64,000 nt of DNA, from contig DAIMDW010000004.1 in assembly GCA_036725605.1 (NCBI GenBank), positions 1-64,000 of the forward strand, given 5' to 3'. The notes under the pieces are model-generated. The model ran no database searches, was not told the origin of the DNA, and saw only the letters and a list, made by a program, of their open reading frames with translations. Of this stretch, positions 50,152 to 59,305 are shown piece by piece. Each line of letters opens with the position of its first letter. Position 1 is the first letter of the stretch. A program made the position numbers and the translations under genes. Source of the DNA: CALBTQ01 sp036725605 (lineage in GTDB: Bacteria > Lernaellota > Lernaellaia > Lernaellales > Lernaellaceae).

Positions 50152-51363
50152 TTAATCGAGAAGCGCTACGCCCAACAACGGTTGATTCGCTTCGGCGGTC
50201 GGCGCGGCTTCCTGAATCCATTCGTCGGCGGAACGACGGAAGATCAACGCCTGTGCGTCCTGCGCGTCGAAGCCGACCAGCAATCCGTTTCCGGCGGAGT
50301 CGATGGCGACGCCCTCCAATCCCCAATCACCGTCGGCGAGGGGCAAGGTGATCCGGCTCCAACCGTCGTCCTTTTTCAGCAGCACGCCGCGTCCGTTCGT
50401 CTTGTCATAGCCCACCGCGAACACGTGGCCGTCCGCGCAGGCGATGCCGCGCAGATCCCAATCGGCGCTGACGTTCGGTAGGGTTTCTTTGGTCCAGTTT
50501 CCGGCGTCGCGGCGCAACACCAATCCTTGCGTTTGCGTGGTGTTGACGCCGACCGCATAAGCGTCTCCGTCCGGGCACGCGGCGACGGCGGTCAACTCCC
50601 ACTGACCGAGAAGCAGCGGGGGGTCCTCCGGCGCGAAGCCCGTTTCGTTGCCGCTCCAGAGGATTCCTTGTCCGCTGTAATAGTCGCGCCCGACGGCCAC
50701 CGCTTCGTTATCGTCGATCCAGCACACGTCCCGCGCGACGCACATGCCGTAGGCGTTGGGTTCGGTAACGGGCGCCGCGTTGAACGTCACGCCGTCGTCG
50801 ATCCAGATGCGGCTGGCGGTGAAGCCTGAGTGGGCGAAGCAGCCCGCGCCGGCGGCCGGAGCAGTCGCCGACAGGGCGACGCCGAATTGCCAGCAGGAGT
50901 AGCAGGCGAAACTACGGTCGTTGAGCGCGTCGTCTTTGTATTCGTAAACGCCGGCGGTCTGGCCGTAGCCGCCGACCAGGAACGCGGTGCCTGAGCCGGA
51001 TGCCGCCACGTCGTTGAGCGGGTAGGAACCGGGCGCGCCGGGAATCGCCAACACCGACCATCCTTTGGCGGAGCGGATCCAGGCGACCGGTCCGTATTCC
51101 TCGGAGCCGCCCACGACGATGGCCGCGCCTATTTCGTCGTCATCGTCGTCGCTGGTGTCGTCGTCGGGTGACGTATCGTCATCGATGGTGTCGTCATCGG
51201 GCGAAGTATCATCGTCGTCGACGCTGTCGTCGTCGGTCGTGTCGTTGTCGTCGTCGATCATATCGTCGTCGTGGTCATCGTCATCGTCGTCGGCGGTACA
51301 AGCCGCAACGAAAAAGCAAAGAAGCGACAACACAAGGATGAGCAAAACGGACCGTTTCCGCAT
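50152..51363 (-). CDS. Asp-linker lipoprotein with propeller-like repeats
   Basis: The 403-residue protein has a signal peptide (MRKRSVLLILVLSLLCFF) and lipobox VAAC. About 60 Asp-rich residues follow, containing tandem Asp-Asp-Asp-Thr units with Ser-Pro, Ile and Val spacers. The remaining domain (about 80-403) has blade-like repeats of 45-60 residues: NDVAASGSGTAFLVGGYG, TAVAACPDGDAYAVGVN, RGIACADGHVFAVGYD and EGVAIDSAGNGLLVGFD. It is probably a surface-displayed propeller. The design resembles the lipoprotein at 5351 but the repeat sequence differs. Confidence 0.75.
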   Translation of the reverse strand: MRKRSVLLILVLSLLCFFVAACTADDDDDDHDDDMIDDDNDTTDDDSVDDDDTSPDDDTIDDDTSPDDDTSDDDDDEIGAAIVVGGSEEYGPVAWIRSAKGWSVLAIPGAPGSYPLNDVAASGSGTAFLVGGYGQTAGVYEYKDDALNDRSFACYSCWQFGVALSATAPAAGAGCFAHSGFTASRIWIDDGVTFNAAPVTEPNAYGMCVARDVCWIDDNEAVAVGRDYYSGQGILWSGNETGFAPEDPPLLLGQWELTAVAACPDGDAYAVGVNTTQTQGLVLRRDAGNWTKETLPNVSADWDLRGIACADGHVFAVGYDKTNGRGVLLKKDDGWSRITLPLADGDWGLEGVAIDSAGNGLLVGFDAQDAQALIFRRSADEWIQEAAPTAEANQPLLGVALLD

Positions 51364-51403
51364 CGGAAACTCCCTGAAACGTTGAGCCGATATTCTACCA
51401 CAT

Positions 51404-52402
51404 TTATTTGTAGGTCGGCGGGCTGCCTTCGGGTTGCACTTTCCAGCGGCGGTGGAGCCAAAGCCAGGGTTCCGGTTCGTCGTAGATCGCCTTTTCGAAA
51501 GGCGCGATGAAATTGCGGGTGTTGACGAGCAATTCTTGATCCGGATCGTCCGGGATGGACGTCCAGGGAATTTCGCCGAGCACGACGATTTCGATATGAT
51601 CCGCGTCGGGCTGGCGCGAGTAGCCGGCCACGACCGTCGCGCCGGTTTCGCGGGCGAGGTAGGCGCAGGAACGGATGGTCGAGGCCGTCCGCCCGAACCA
51701 ATCGACGAAAACGCCCTGGCTGCGTTTCATGTTCTGGTCGACGGCCATGATGATGCCTTCGCCGCGCCGCAATCCCTCCTGAATGCGCGCCAGCGAATTT
51801 TTGTGCGGGATCGTACCCAGGTTCATCGCCAGCCGCGCCTGGATCAACAGGTTTTCGACGACCGGATTTTTGATGATTTTGATGATGTTGGCCACCGGGT
51901 AGCCGGACATGCCGAACTTGCCGCCGGGCAGTTCCCAGGCGCCGAAATGCATCGAGAGAATCAACACCCCCTTGCCTTTGTTGAAGGCGTTGCGGAGGGT
52001 TTGCTCGTCGTCGATGACGACGTTTTCGTCCCAGAATTTTTCGTCGTACAACGGCGTGCGCAGGTAGTTGACCGACTGGCGGCCGAGGTTGATCAGACAC
52101 CGTTTGTAGATTTCGTTTTTTTCGCGCGGCGTCTTTTTGTCGCCGTACACGATGTCCAGATTGGTCATGACGACGTCGCGCCGGATCCGCAGCGCATACA
52201 GCAGGCGGCCGATCAGCGCGCCGAACCGCCAGGCGCCCTTGCGCGAAAACGAACGAACGAAGGTCAGCAGCAGCCAAACGCCGAAGCGGGTGAACATCCG
52301 CCCTTTGACCTGCACGGTGCGGGAATGCTCGCGGGCGTATTCACGGACCTTCTCCCGAGGCCAGGGAAAGGTATTGAGAGGTTCGTCGTTGGCGTTGCTC
52401 AC
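51404..52402 (-). CDS. Lipid A-type lysophospholipid acyltransferase (LpxL/HtrB family)
   Basis: From GTG 52402 the 332-residue product has an N-terminal hydrophobic/basic region (WLLLTFVRSFSRKGAWRFGA). SMHFGAWELPGG follows, with the H-x-x-x-(D/E) acyl-transfer motif, here His-Phe-Gly-Ala-Trp-Glu. Later come RRGEGIIMAVDQNMKRSQGVFVDWFG and ETGATVVAGYSRQPDADHIEI, typical of LpxL/LpxM. It transfers an acyl chain to lipid A or a related lipid at the inner membrane. Its GTGA start overlaps the stop of the acyl-CoA synthetase gene, so the two are translated together. Confidence 0.85.
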   Translation of the reverse strand: MSNANDEPLNTFPWPREKVREYAREHSRTVQVKGRMFTRFGVWLLLTFVRSFSRKGAWRFGALIGRLLYALRIRRDVVMTNLDIVYGDKKTPREKNEIYKRCLINLGRQSVNYLRTPLYDEKFWDENVVIDDEQTLRNAFNKGKGVLILSMHFGAWELPGGKFGMSGYPVANIIKIIKNPVVENLLIQARLAMNLGTIPHKNSLARIQEGLRRGEGIIMAVDQNMKRSQGVFVDWFGRTASTIRSCAYLARETGATVVAGYSRQPDADHIEIVVLGEIPWTSIPDDPDQELLVNTRNFIAPFEKAIYDEPEPWLWLHRRWKVQPEGSPPTYK

Positions 52403-54225
52403 TTCTTTTGCTCTTTCCAATCCGCGCCGTAGCACGACTTGATGAGCGCCTCATACTTTCCAATGATGTTGCGGCGCCGGAGTTTGTAGGTGGGGGTAAA
52501 TTCGCCGGTGTCGATCGTGAAGGCATCGGGCGTCAGGGCGAATTTGCGCACTCGTTCGTAGCTGGCCAGACCGACGTTGATCTGCTCCAGCTCTTTGGCG
52601 ATTAAATTGCGCGCCGCTTCGCTTTCATGCAGCGGGATATCGGCGTCGACGGTCAATCCCAGTTGTTCGATCCGCGCCGCCAGCCGTTCGCGGTCCGGGT
52701 CGATCAGGGCGACGAGAAATTTCTGGTCGTCGCCATAGACCATCGAAGCGGCGATCAAGGGCGATACGCTCAAGGTCGCTTCGATGTTGGCGGGCGAGAT
52801 GTTTTCGCCGTAGGCCGTGATGATCAGCTCTTTCTTGCGGTCGGTGACGAGCATGTACCCGTCGGCGTCTTTTACCCCGACGTCGCCGGTCAGAAACCAA
52901 CCGTCGCGATACAGCGTCGCGTGGACGGCCGGGTCCATTTTGTAATAGCCGAGAAACAGGCAATCGCCGCGCATGAGAATCTCGCCGTCCGCGGCGATTT
53001 TGATTTCCGCTCCCGGGGAAACGCGGCCGACCGTGCCGAACTTGAACTCGCCCGGCAGATTCAGCGAACCGCACACGGTGGTTTCGGTCATGCCGTAGGC
53101 CTCCATGACCGGGATGTTGCAGGCCATGAAAAACTTGGCGATGTCCACCGACAACGACGCGCCGCCGCTGCCGACAAACCGGATGCGCCCGCCCATCGCC
53201 TGGTTGACCTTGCCGAAAACCAAGGCCGTCGCCAGCTTGTGTTTGAGGCGGAAAAACAGCGGCGGCTCCTTTTTGCTTTGGTAATACTCGCCGAACTCCC
53301 GGGCGACCTGCAGGCTCCAGCGGAAGACCAGACGCTTGAACCATCCGCCGGCTACGGCTTTGGTCTGGATGGATTCGAACACTTTTTCCATCAGGCGGGG
53401 AACGCCGCCGAGGATCGTCGGTTGGATTTCCTTGACGTCGTTCACGAGGGTTTTCAGCGATTCCCCGTAGCAGACGGCCGCACCGCCCGCCAACGCGGTG
53501 AGGTCCAGCACGCGTTGCAGACCGTGGGCCAGCGGCAAAACCGAAATCAACGAATCGCCCGGCGCGGCATCGGAAGCGGCGCCGAAGATCTTGACCGCGG
53601 CGATAAAGTTGCGGGCGCACAACATCGCCGCTTTCGGCGAGCCGGTTGTTCCCGAGGTGTAGATATAGGTGATCGGTCGCTCCGGATCGTCGCAGCGCGC
53701 GCAGGCCGTTTGCCAATAGTCCGCCACGTCGACGCGGTCGCGCCTTTCGTCGATCAATGCGTCGAACGATTCGTAATCGGGCCACAGATCGTCGCAGCCG
53801 GCCGGGTCGATCACGATCACGCATTGCAGGTTTTCCAACTCGGCCAACACGGGTTGGAGTTTCGCCAGCACTTCGCGGTTTTGGATGACGATGAAGCGCG
53901 CTTCGCTGTGCTCGAGGGTATAGCGCATCTGCTCGGCGGTGGAGGTCATGTACAGACCGACCGTGATTCCGCCGCAACCGACCGTGGCGAAATCGCAGAT
54001 CGTCCATTCGACGCAGGTGCCCGCGGCGATGGCGACGACCTGGCCGGGTTGCATTCCCAGATCGCGCAGGGCCGTTCCCAGCAGCGCGATTTTTTCCAAA
54101 ATTTCGGACCAGGTAAACGAAAGCCAACGGCCGTCGCGTTTTTGTTTGATGCAAACCGAGTCGGGCCGGCGGTTTCCTCGGTTGTGGAAAAGTCGAATTG
54201 TCGTGGTCTCAGGAAAGTCGCTCAT
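52399..54225 (-). CDS. Long-chain acyl-CoA synthetase (AMP-forming)
   Basis: ATG 54225 gives 608 residues; GTG 54258 is an alternative. The AMP-binding signature is ITYIYTSGTTGSPKAAML. Further adenylate-forming motifs are VMEAYGMTETTVCG, the hinge DGWFLTGDVGVKDADGYMLVTDRKKELIITAYGEN-type region (GDVG, then DRKKELI) and SPANIEATL. The closing basic part (TPTYKLRRRNI) is typical of FadD15/FAA1-like enzymes. It activates fatty acids to acyl-CoA, probably supplying the co-translated acyltransferase. Confidence 0.9.
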   Translation of the reverse strand: MSDFPETTTIRLFHNRGNRRPDSVCIKQKRDGRWLSFTWSEILEKIALLGTALRDLGMQPGQVVAIAAGTCVEWTICDFATVGCGGITVGLYMTSTAEQMRYTLEHSEARFIVIQNREVLAKLQPVLAELENLQCVIVIDPAGCDDLWPDYESFDALIDERRDRVDVADYWQTACARCDDPERPITYIYTSGTTGSPKAAMLCARNFIAAVKIFGAASDAAPGDSLISVLPLAHGLQRVLDLTALAGGAAVCYGESLKTLVNDVKEIQPTILGGVPRLMEKVFESIQTKAVAGGWFKRLVFRWSLQVAREFGEYYQSKKEPPLFFRLKHKLATALVFGKVNQAMGGRIRFVGSGGASLSVDIAKFFMACNIPVMEAYGMTETTVCGSLNLPGEFKFGTVGRVSPGAEIKIAADGEILMRGDCLFLGYYKMDPAVHATLYRDGWFLTGDVGVKDADGYMLVTDRKKELIITAYGENISPANIEATLSVSPLIAASMVYGDDQKFLVALIDPDRERLAARIEQLGLTVDADIPLHESEAARNLIAKELEQINVGLASYERVRKFALTPDAFTIDTGEFTPTYKLRRRNIIGKYEALIKSCYGADWKEQKK

Positions 54226-54328
54226 AGCTTGCCGTTTTGTCCCCACATTTAAGGCCACTCAGCATGTTTATTTTTTCCCCGGGGGTCAATAGCGATGATT
54301 AAAAGAGACGTGGCGCGGCGACGTTCCT

Positions 54329-54793
54329 TCACAAAGGCAGAATGAAGTTCACCATATCCGGGCGTTCGACGAATCCGTTTTTGGGGTAGAAATTGCGCAG
54401 GTAACTTGGGCGGCTGTTTCGGTTGAGCAACGACAAACGGAAGCAGCCGCGATGGATCGCCTCGCGCCGCATCTCGTCGAGCAAAAGCGCGCCCACACCG
54501 GCGCCGCGCGACTCGTCGCCGACAAACAACTCCGAAATATATCCTTCCGGACCGCGAAGAATCAGGTAAGGCAGCCAGTGAACCAAGCCGTACCCGATGA
54601 TCTGCTCATCCTGCTGCGCGACGAAAACGCTATGGCTGTCATCGGCCAGGCAGCGCGCCAGATGCGTCGTTAACCGTTCCCGCAGCAATTGCGGGTCTTC
54701 CTCGTCCATCCAGGAAAACATGCCCAGGTTTTTGACCAACGCGCTCAGCGCGGTTGCATCGGAAAGAGTTGCTTGTCGAATCGTGACATCCAT
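54329..54793 (-). CDS. GNAT-family N-acetyltransferase
   Basis: From ATG 54793 the product has 154 residues: VTIRQATLSDATALSALVKN, HSVFVAQQDEQIIGYGLVHW, then EGYISELFVGDESRGAGVGA with the acetyl-CoA loop (R-G-x-G-x-G/A), and a final SYLRNFYPKNGFVERPD. It is a single-domain cytosolic acetyltransferase with unknown acceptor. In-frame sequence upstream of 54793 does not resemble a protein. GGGGAT gives a weak ribosome-binding site. Confidence 0.8.
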   Translation of the reverse strand: MDVTIRQATLSDATALSALVKNLGMFSWMDEEDPQLLRERLTTHLARCLADDSHSVFVAQQDEQIIGYGLVHWLPYLILRGPEGYISELFVGDESRGAGVGALLLDEMRREAIHRGCFRLSLLNRNSRPSYLRNFYPKNGFVERPDMVNFILPL

Positions 54794-55199
54794 CGGTGCG
54801 TATCCCCTCTCCGCGAGATCGTCGAAGGCGTTCCGTAAGCTTTGATCGGCGGACTTATTTTTAAGTATGGTGGAGGATGAAGCAAACATCAACCGATGGA
54901 CGGAACAGGAGCCGGACCGGCGACCTTCGGTACGTAAGAGTAGATCTGTTTTCGTCGTCGCGTTTTTCACTGCCTTCCTTGTTGGGTATCGTGTGCAAGA
55001 TGTTCAAATGATTTTTTGTAACGTATTGAGGGCATGGGCGATGTCGCTTGTTGTGAAAACGTGTGTCGCACCAACCGGAGTGGAGCGTTTGTAACTCAAG
55101 AAAAATTTTATACAAATATATTATTGTTTCTTTTTTACAGTGACTATATAAATGTCCATATCCAACAGAATGCTTATCTATAAGTGCGCAGGATTATAA
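54794..55199. other. Gene-free transition into an AT-rich defence region
   Basis: No credible gene is present. Base composition falls sharply after about 55090, and TATATA-type sequences at 55110-55150 probably hold the promoter of the gene at 55200. I see no repeat or tRNA that could be an attachment site. Confidence 0.45.
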
Positions 55200-57017
55200 A
55201 TGGAAAAGTTGGCGATAAAATTGCCAATTGTATTTGGGGTGACGGGGCATCGCAATATTCGCCACGAGGACATTCCCTTTTTGGAAAAGGTTGTAAGAAG
55301 GGAATTAAAACGAGCAACGAAAAAATTCAGACATTGCGAAATCATTGTCTTGTCTGCTTTGGCCGAGGGGGCGGATCGTTTAGTGGCGCGAGTTGCTCTC
55401 GCCGAAGGTTTTCGTTTGATCGCTCCCTTGCCGATGCCGATCGACGAATACAAAAAAGACTTCTCGACCCAAGAATCCAAAGATGAGTTCGATTCTTTGC
55501 TGAAACAGGCCGCGTGGCATTATGTGCTGCCTTTGGTAAAGGACAACACTCTGGAGAATATCAAAGATAAGAAAAAGGTGTATCGTAAAAAGCAATATGC
55601 GCAATTAGGAGCGTATATCGCTCAAGAGAGTCATTTCTTGCTCGCGCTATGGGACGGCATTCGATTGGATTTGCTGGGCGGCACGTCATTCATCGTTCGT
55701 TACAAATTGCAGGAAGAAAAGCTGACGTTTCCCATGCCTGACAGTCCCCTGAAAATGATCGAAGGCGGACCTGTATTTCACATAATGACGCCTCGTCAAG
55801 AAATGCCGCTGCCGGCGGAAAAACGAAAATTATTTAAATTAATGAAAAGATATCCTACCAATTGGAAGGCGAAGAAAAAAGGGGATACGGAAGGCGATAA
55901 TACGGTAGCTGTTGATGAAAAGGCTTTCCGTCGACAACAGTGCGCCGCGGAAAAAGTATATTTGAAAAAGTTGTTGTGCATCGATCGATTCAACCATGAC
56001 ATCGATCTTCTCAATCGAAAGGAACCGGAAAAAATAGAAACGAGCAAACAATCATTAATCAATGATTTGGCATTGCGGAAAAAGGTGCGGAACGAATGCA
56101 GCCTTTGTTTTGAGTATTTTGCCGCGGCCGATGCCCTGGCCATTCAATCGCGGATTAAAAAAGATCATTTGATGAAACGGATTTTTCAATTGGCCATTGC
56201 CGCTCTTGTCGTGTTGGTTGTTTATCAAAATTTCTTCCTGGACAGTCCCCTCGGATATCTACTTGTCGCCACATTTCTTTATATGACCTTAACCGCCTTT
56301 CTGTTCCATTTATGGGCGAAATTTAAAGACAAATGTGAGTGGAAGCATCTTGATTATCGAGCGTTGGCGGAAGGACTGCGCGTACAGTTTTTTTGGAAAG
56401 TCGCGCGGATAACGAATTTGGTGACGGAACATTATTTACGAAAACAAAACAGTGAGCTTGACTGGATCCGCTATGCGATTCGATCGGTAGAGTTATTAAG
56501 CCGGCAAGACGGAGGCCTGGCGAAGGGACCAAGAGATGATTTTGACATGCGCCTGATCAAAGAAAAGTGGATTGAAGAACAGAATAAATATTTTAATCAT
56601 ACAGTCGATAAGAATAAGAAATTTGGCAACAAGATGGATTGTTATGTAAAAGCGATGATGTGGGGCGGCCTGGTCCTGTCGGCCATCCTTCTCCTATTGC
56701 ACCTTCGCTTTGATATTCACATTTTAATGAATCAGGTGATCGGCAAGAGCCTAATTGTGCTGATTACATTGTTGTTTGCCGGCGCCGGTATGGGGAAAGC
56801 CTATCTGGAAACCATGGCGGTCAAAGAGGAGACGAAGCTCTATTCATACATGTACCACCTCCACAATACCGCCGAGGAAAAACTCAATGACGCACCAACG
56901 GATCAGGCGATCCAGGATAAGATCATTATTGAACTCGGCAGCGAAGCCCTCCGCGAAAACGGCGACTGGCTGCAACTGCACCGCGCCCGGCCGATCGAGA
57001 TGCGCGTGGGAGGGTGA
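55200..57017 (+). CDS. SLOG-like nucleotide-sensor fused to two-transmembrane (SLATT-like) region
   Basis: A 605-residue protein. Residues 8-80 hold IVFGVTGHRNIRHEDIPFLE, IIVLSALAEGADRLVARVAL and FRLIAPLPMPIDEY, the G-H-R and S-x-A-E-G-A-D loops of SLOG/DprA-like nucleotide-binding folds. Residues 155-300 are helical and charged. A membrane pair around 330-372 (LAIAALVVLVVYQNF, YLLVATFLYMTLTAFLF) and a second near 485-545 (GGLVLSAILLLLHL, VIGKSLIVLITLLFAG) flank a conserved helical block (HLDYRALAEGLRVQFFW). SLOG sensors with 2TM effectors are predicted anti-phage pore formers. GC is lower than in the host, and it borders a restriction operon. Confidence 0.65.
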   Translation: MEKLAIKLPIVFGVTGHRNIRHEDIPFLEKVVRRELKRATKKFRHCEIIVLSALAEGADRLVARVALAEGFRLIAPLPMPIDEYKKDFSTQESKDEFDSLLKQAAWHYVLPLVKDNTLENIKDKKKVYRKKQYAQLGAYIAQESHFLLALWDGIRLDLLGGTSFIVRYKLQEEKLTFPMPDSPLKMIEGGPVFHIMTPRQEMPLPAEKRKLFKLMKRYPTNWKAKKKGDTEGDNTVAVDEKAFRRQQCAAEKVYLKKLLCIDRFNHDIDLLNRKEPEKIETSKQSLINDLALRKKVRNECSLCFEYFAAADALAIQSRIKKDHLMKRIFQLAIAALVVLVVYQNFFLDSPLGYLLVATFLYMTLTAFLFHLWAKFKDKCEWKHLDYRALAEGLRVQFFWKVARITNLVTEHYLRKQNSELDWIRYAIRSVELLSRQDGGLAKGPRDDFDMRLIKEKWIEEQNKYFNHTVDKNKKFGNKMDCYVKAMMWGGLVLSAILLLLHLRFDIHILMNQVIGKSLIVLITLLFAGAGMGKAYLETMAVKEETKLYSYMYHLHNTAEEKLNDAPTDQAIQDKIIIELGSEALRENGDWLQLHRARPIEMRVGG

Positions 57018-57148
57018 TTAAAAATAATTGATTGAGCGCAAGTATTTTTTAAATGAACCACTTTCTCCCTCAACGTCATATGGCCAATACTTCACGAAGC
57101 AAACTTACCCAATCTGTCTCAAAGTCCATTGACATCTTGAGACCGTGG

Positions 57149-59305
57149 TCAGTCATTATCCGCCATCGGTGGAATCAATTTTTTCTCGCGCATCCAGGTA
57201 ATTGCTTTTAGTAAACGTTCTGGAGAAAAACGTTGTTTGCTTTCATGCCAATTTACTCGAACTTCCCTGATGATTTCGTCATCGTTAATTTCGGTCTTGG
57301 TGGTTATCAGATCCGACCAGGCAAAGTAAATTGTAGCGACAATTTCGCATCGTTCGGTGTTTAGCTTCGTGAAGAGCGTAAGGAAATTTTCCCATTTTTC
57401 CGTTTTGTCTCCCAAGTTGCCATTCACATAATTAAGAGCATGAGTAATATTTTTACCTGGAAAATATCGATAGCCTTCGGCATGCTCTCTCTTTCCCTTT
57501 TTGAAAAATTCATTCTTGCCGGCAAGACTCTCCAGATTGTAAAGAGCTTTGTCATCGGACGGCCCGAGAGCCTCACGTTTTGGCTCGAATTGCATGCCAA
57601 GGTTTAAGTGACGATTCGCAAGCAGGATGATTTTGTTGAGTTTGATGCGCCCGAAGGTCGAATCTTCCGAAAAACGCTGTACGATTGCTGCGGCATAGGC
57701 GGCACGGCGGTAATTGACGCCGCGTTTGGATGTTCCGCCTTCGGTGGATTTTTTCGCCGTTCGCCTGGCGCGTTTCGGTTTGGCAACGTTCCGCTCGGCC
57801 TTGATCCTCTCCAGCAGCGCGGAGGCGGGTTCGTAGGCGCGGCCTTCGGCGCGGGCGAGTTCGGCTTCGGTGGGGACCAGCTCGCCGCGAAAGGCTTTGG
57901 CAAGGACGGATTGCGTAATCGTTTCCACGCGGCGGGTTCCGCGGGCCACCTGGCGTTCGATTTCATCCGCTAAGGCGAACAGGGATTCCACGCGCCGGAC
58001 GATTTCGTGCTGTTCGGCAAGAGGGGGAAGGGGCATTTCCACAGCACGAATCGTTTTCAAAACAAGGCGTGTAATTGCTGAACCGCTCATTTGACCAGTC
58101 ATCATCTTGTGTGTCTTTGGACAATTCAACCAATGCTTTAGAAAAAAAGCGTTAAGGGCAATTCTTTCAGGTTTCAATAAAGCCACACTTGATAACATTG
58201 AAAATTCTTGTTCAAGATGATTGACCACAGCCAAACCAGTTGTTGCACCGTCTTTGATGTAAAGAACATCGCCCTTTTCAACAGGGCATCTTGAATAGAT
58301 TTCCTTATGCACATCTTTTGAAACATAGGTAACGTTTGAAAGGTCAACACCCCACGGTCTAATGTTTTTTGCGGTGATATAAAGGAAATCGCCTTGTGGT
58401 GTATTTATTGGCGAAAAGTGTGTGCCATCGCCAATCATTGAACATGCAACATTTAAGGGTACTGTAACCCACCCGTCCGGCAATTCAGGCAATTCCGATG
58501 CGTCCACGGGTGCGGGTTCTTTGTACTTGGCTTTCCACTTATTGTCCTTGGGCTTTTTGCCCTTGGCTTTCATTTTGGCAAGTTCGGCCTGTTCCCATTG
58601 TCGGCGGCGTTCTGTGCGTATGCGTTCCAGCAATTCGGAAGCGGACTCGGTATCGGGGTTCTGTTCACGCCAATCGTCCGTCAGGCGACCGGAACAGGCG
58701 GCGGCAAGAACCGATTGCCGGAACCGTTTCAGGATCGCCGGTACTCGGTCAAGCCGTTCCCTGGCCGCGTTCACCCTTGATAGAAGTTCGTCCACCTTGG
58801 CGACGATGCGCTTTTGTTCGGCAAGGGGCGGAAGGGGGATTTCAGCAGACCTTACAACACCGTCATTCGTTGCGGGGTATGAAGAACCGGTTTGTTGTGG
58901 GGTCACATAACTAATAAAACAATCTGAAATGACGAAATAGAATAGCAATTTGGGTTCAATTGTTTTTGCGGACCTTAAAACAGTAAATCCAGTTGAACAT
59001 AGTTGAACATTTAGTTCAGGCGGAACCATGGCGATATTTTTAAGATAGGTTCGAACGTTGGAAAAAAGTACGTCGTCCGTTTTTACAGGACGCTTTGCCC
59101 GTGATGGCGCGTCTTTTCCTGAAAAGTATTTTGGATCAACAATACGATATGCGTTGTTGTCAATGGATGAAATGTCAACGTATCCAAAAATGCGTTGCGG
59201 TTCTTTTTTAGGATCATAATTAGGGACTTTTGCTGTGACTGAATCTATGGTTGTGGATACCCACCCGTCCGGCAGTTCGTCAAATTCGCGTTCGTCCACC
59301 GCCAT
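57149..59305 (-). CDS. hsdS: Type I restriction-modification specificity subunit with C-terminal extension
   Basis: The 718-residue protein has two target-recognition domains, each followed by the conserved spacer: IPLPPLAEQKRIVAKVDELLS near 165-190 and MPLPPLAEQHEIVRRVESLF near 430-450. Both are preceded by a D-G-W-V start and succeeded by helical conserved regions. Typical HsdS has 400-450 residues; here about 190 further residues (from about 525) form another domain, beginning YRRAAYAAAIVQRFSE and GRIKLNKIILLANRHLNL. The recognition domains are AT-rich relative to the flanks. The start overlaps the hsdM stop (TAATG). Confidence 0.88.
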   Translation of the reverse strand: MAVDEREFDELPDGWVSTTIDSVTAKVPNYDPKKEPQRIFGYVDISSIDNNAYRIVDPKYFSGKDAPSRAKRPVKTDDVLFSNVRTYLKNIAMVPPELNVQLCSTGFTVLRSAKTIEPKLLFYFVISDCFISYVTPQQTGSSYPATNDGVVRSAEIPLPPLAEQKRIVAKVDELLSRVNAARERLDRVPAILKRFRQSVLAAACSGRLTDDWREQNPDTESASELLERIRTERRRQWEQAELAKMKAKGKKPKDNKWKAKYKEPAPVDASELPELPDGWVTVPLNVACSMIGDGTHFSPINTPQGDFLYITAKNIRPWGVDLSNVTYVSKDVHKEIYSRCPVEKGDVLYIKDGATTGLAVVNHLEQEFSMLSSVALLKPERIALNAFFLKHWLNCPKTHKMMTGQMSGSAITRLVLKTIRAVEMPLPPLAEQHEIVRRVESLFALADEIERQVARGTRRVETITQSVLAKAFRGELVPTEAELARAEGRAYEPASALLERIKAERNVAKPKRARRTAKKSTEGGTSKRGVNYRRAAYAAAIVQRFSEDSTFGRIKLNKIILLANRHLNLGMQFEPKREALGPSDDKALYNLESLAGKNEFFKKGKREHAEGYRYFPGKNITHALNYVNGNLGDKTEKWENFLTLFTKLNTERCEIVATIYFAWSDLITTKTEINDDEIIREVRVNWHESKQRFSPERLLKAITWMREKKLIPPMADND

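Noticed and set aside
54867..55094. Open frame of 75 codons before the SLOG-like gene
   Set aside because: There is no ribosome-binding site, its composition is like the antisense of the neighbouring frame, and no membrane or fold pattern persists.
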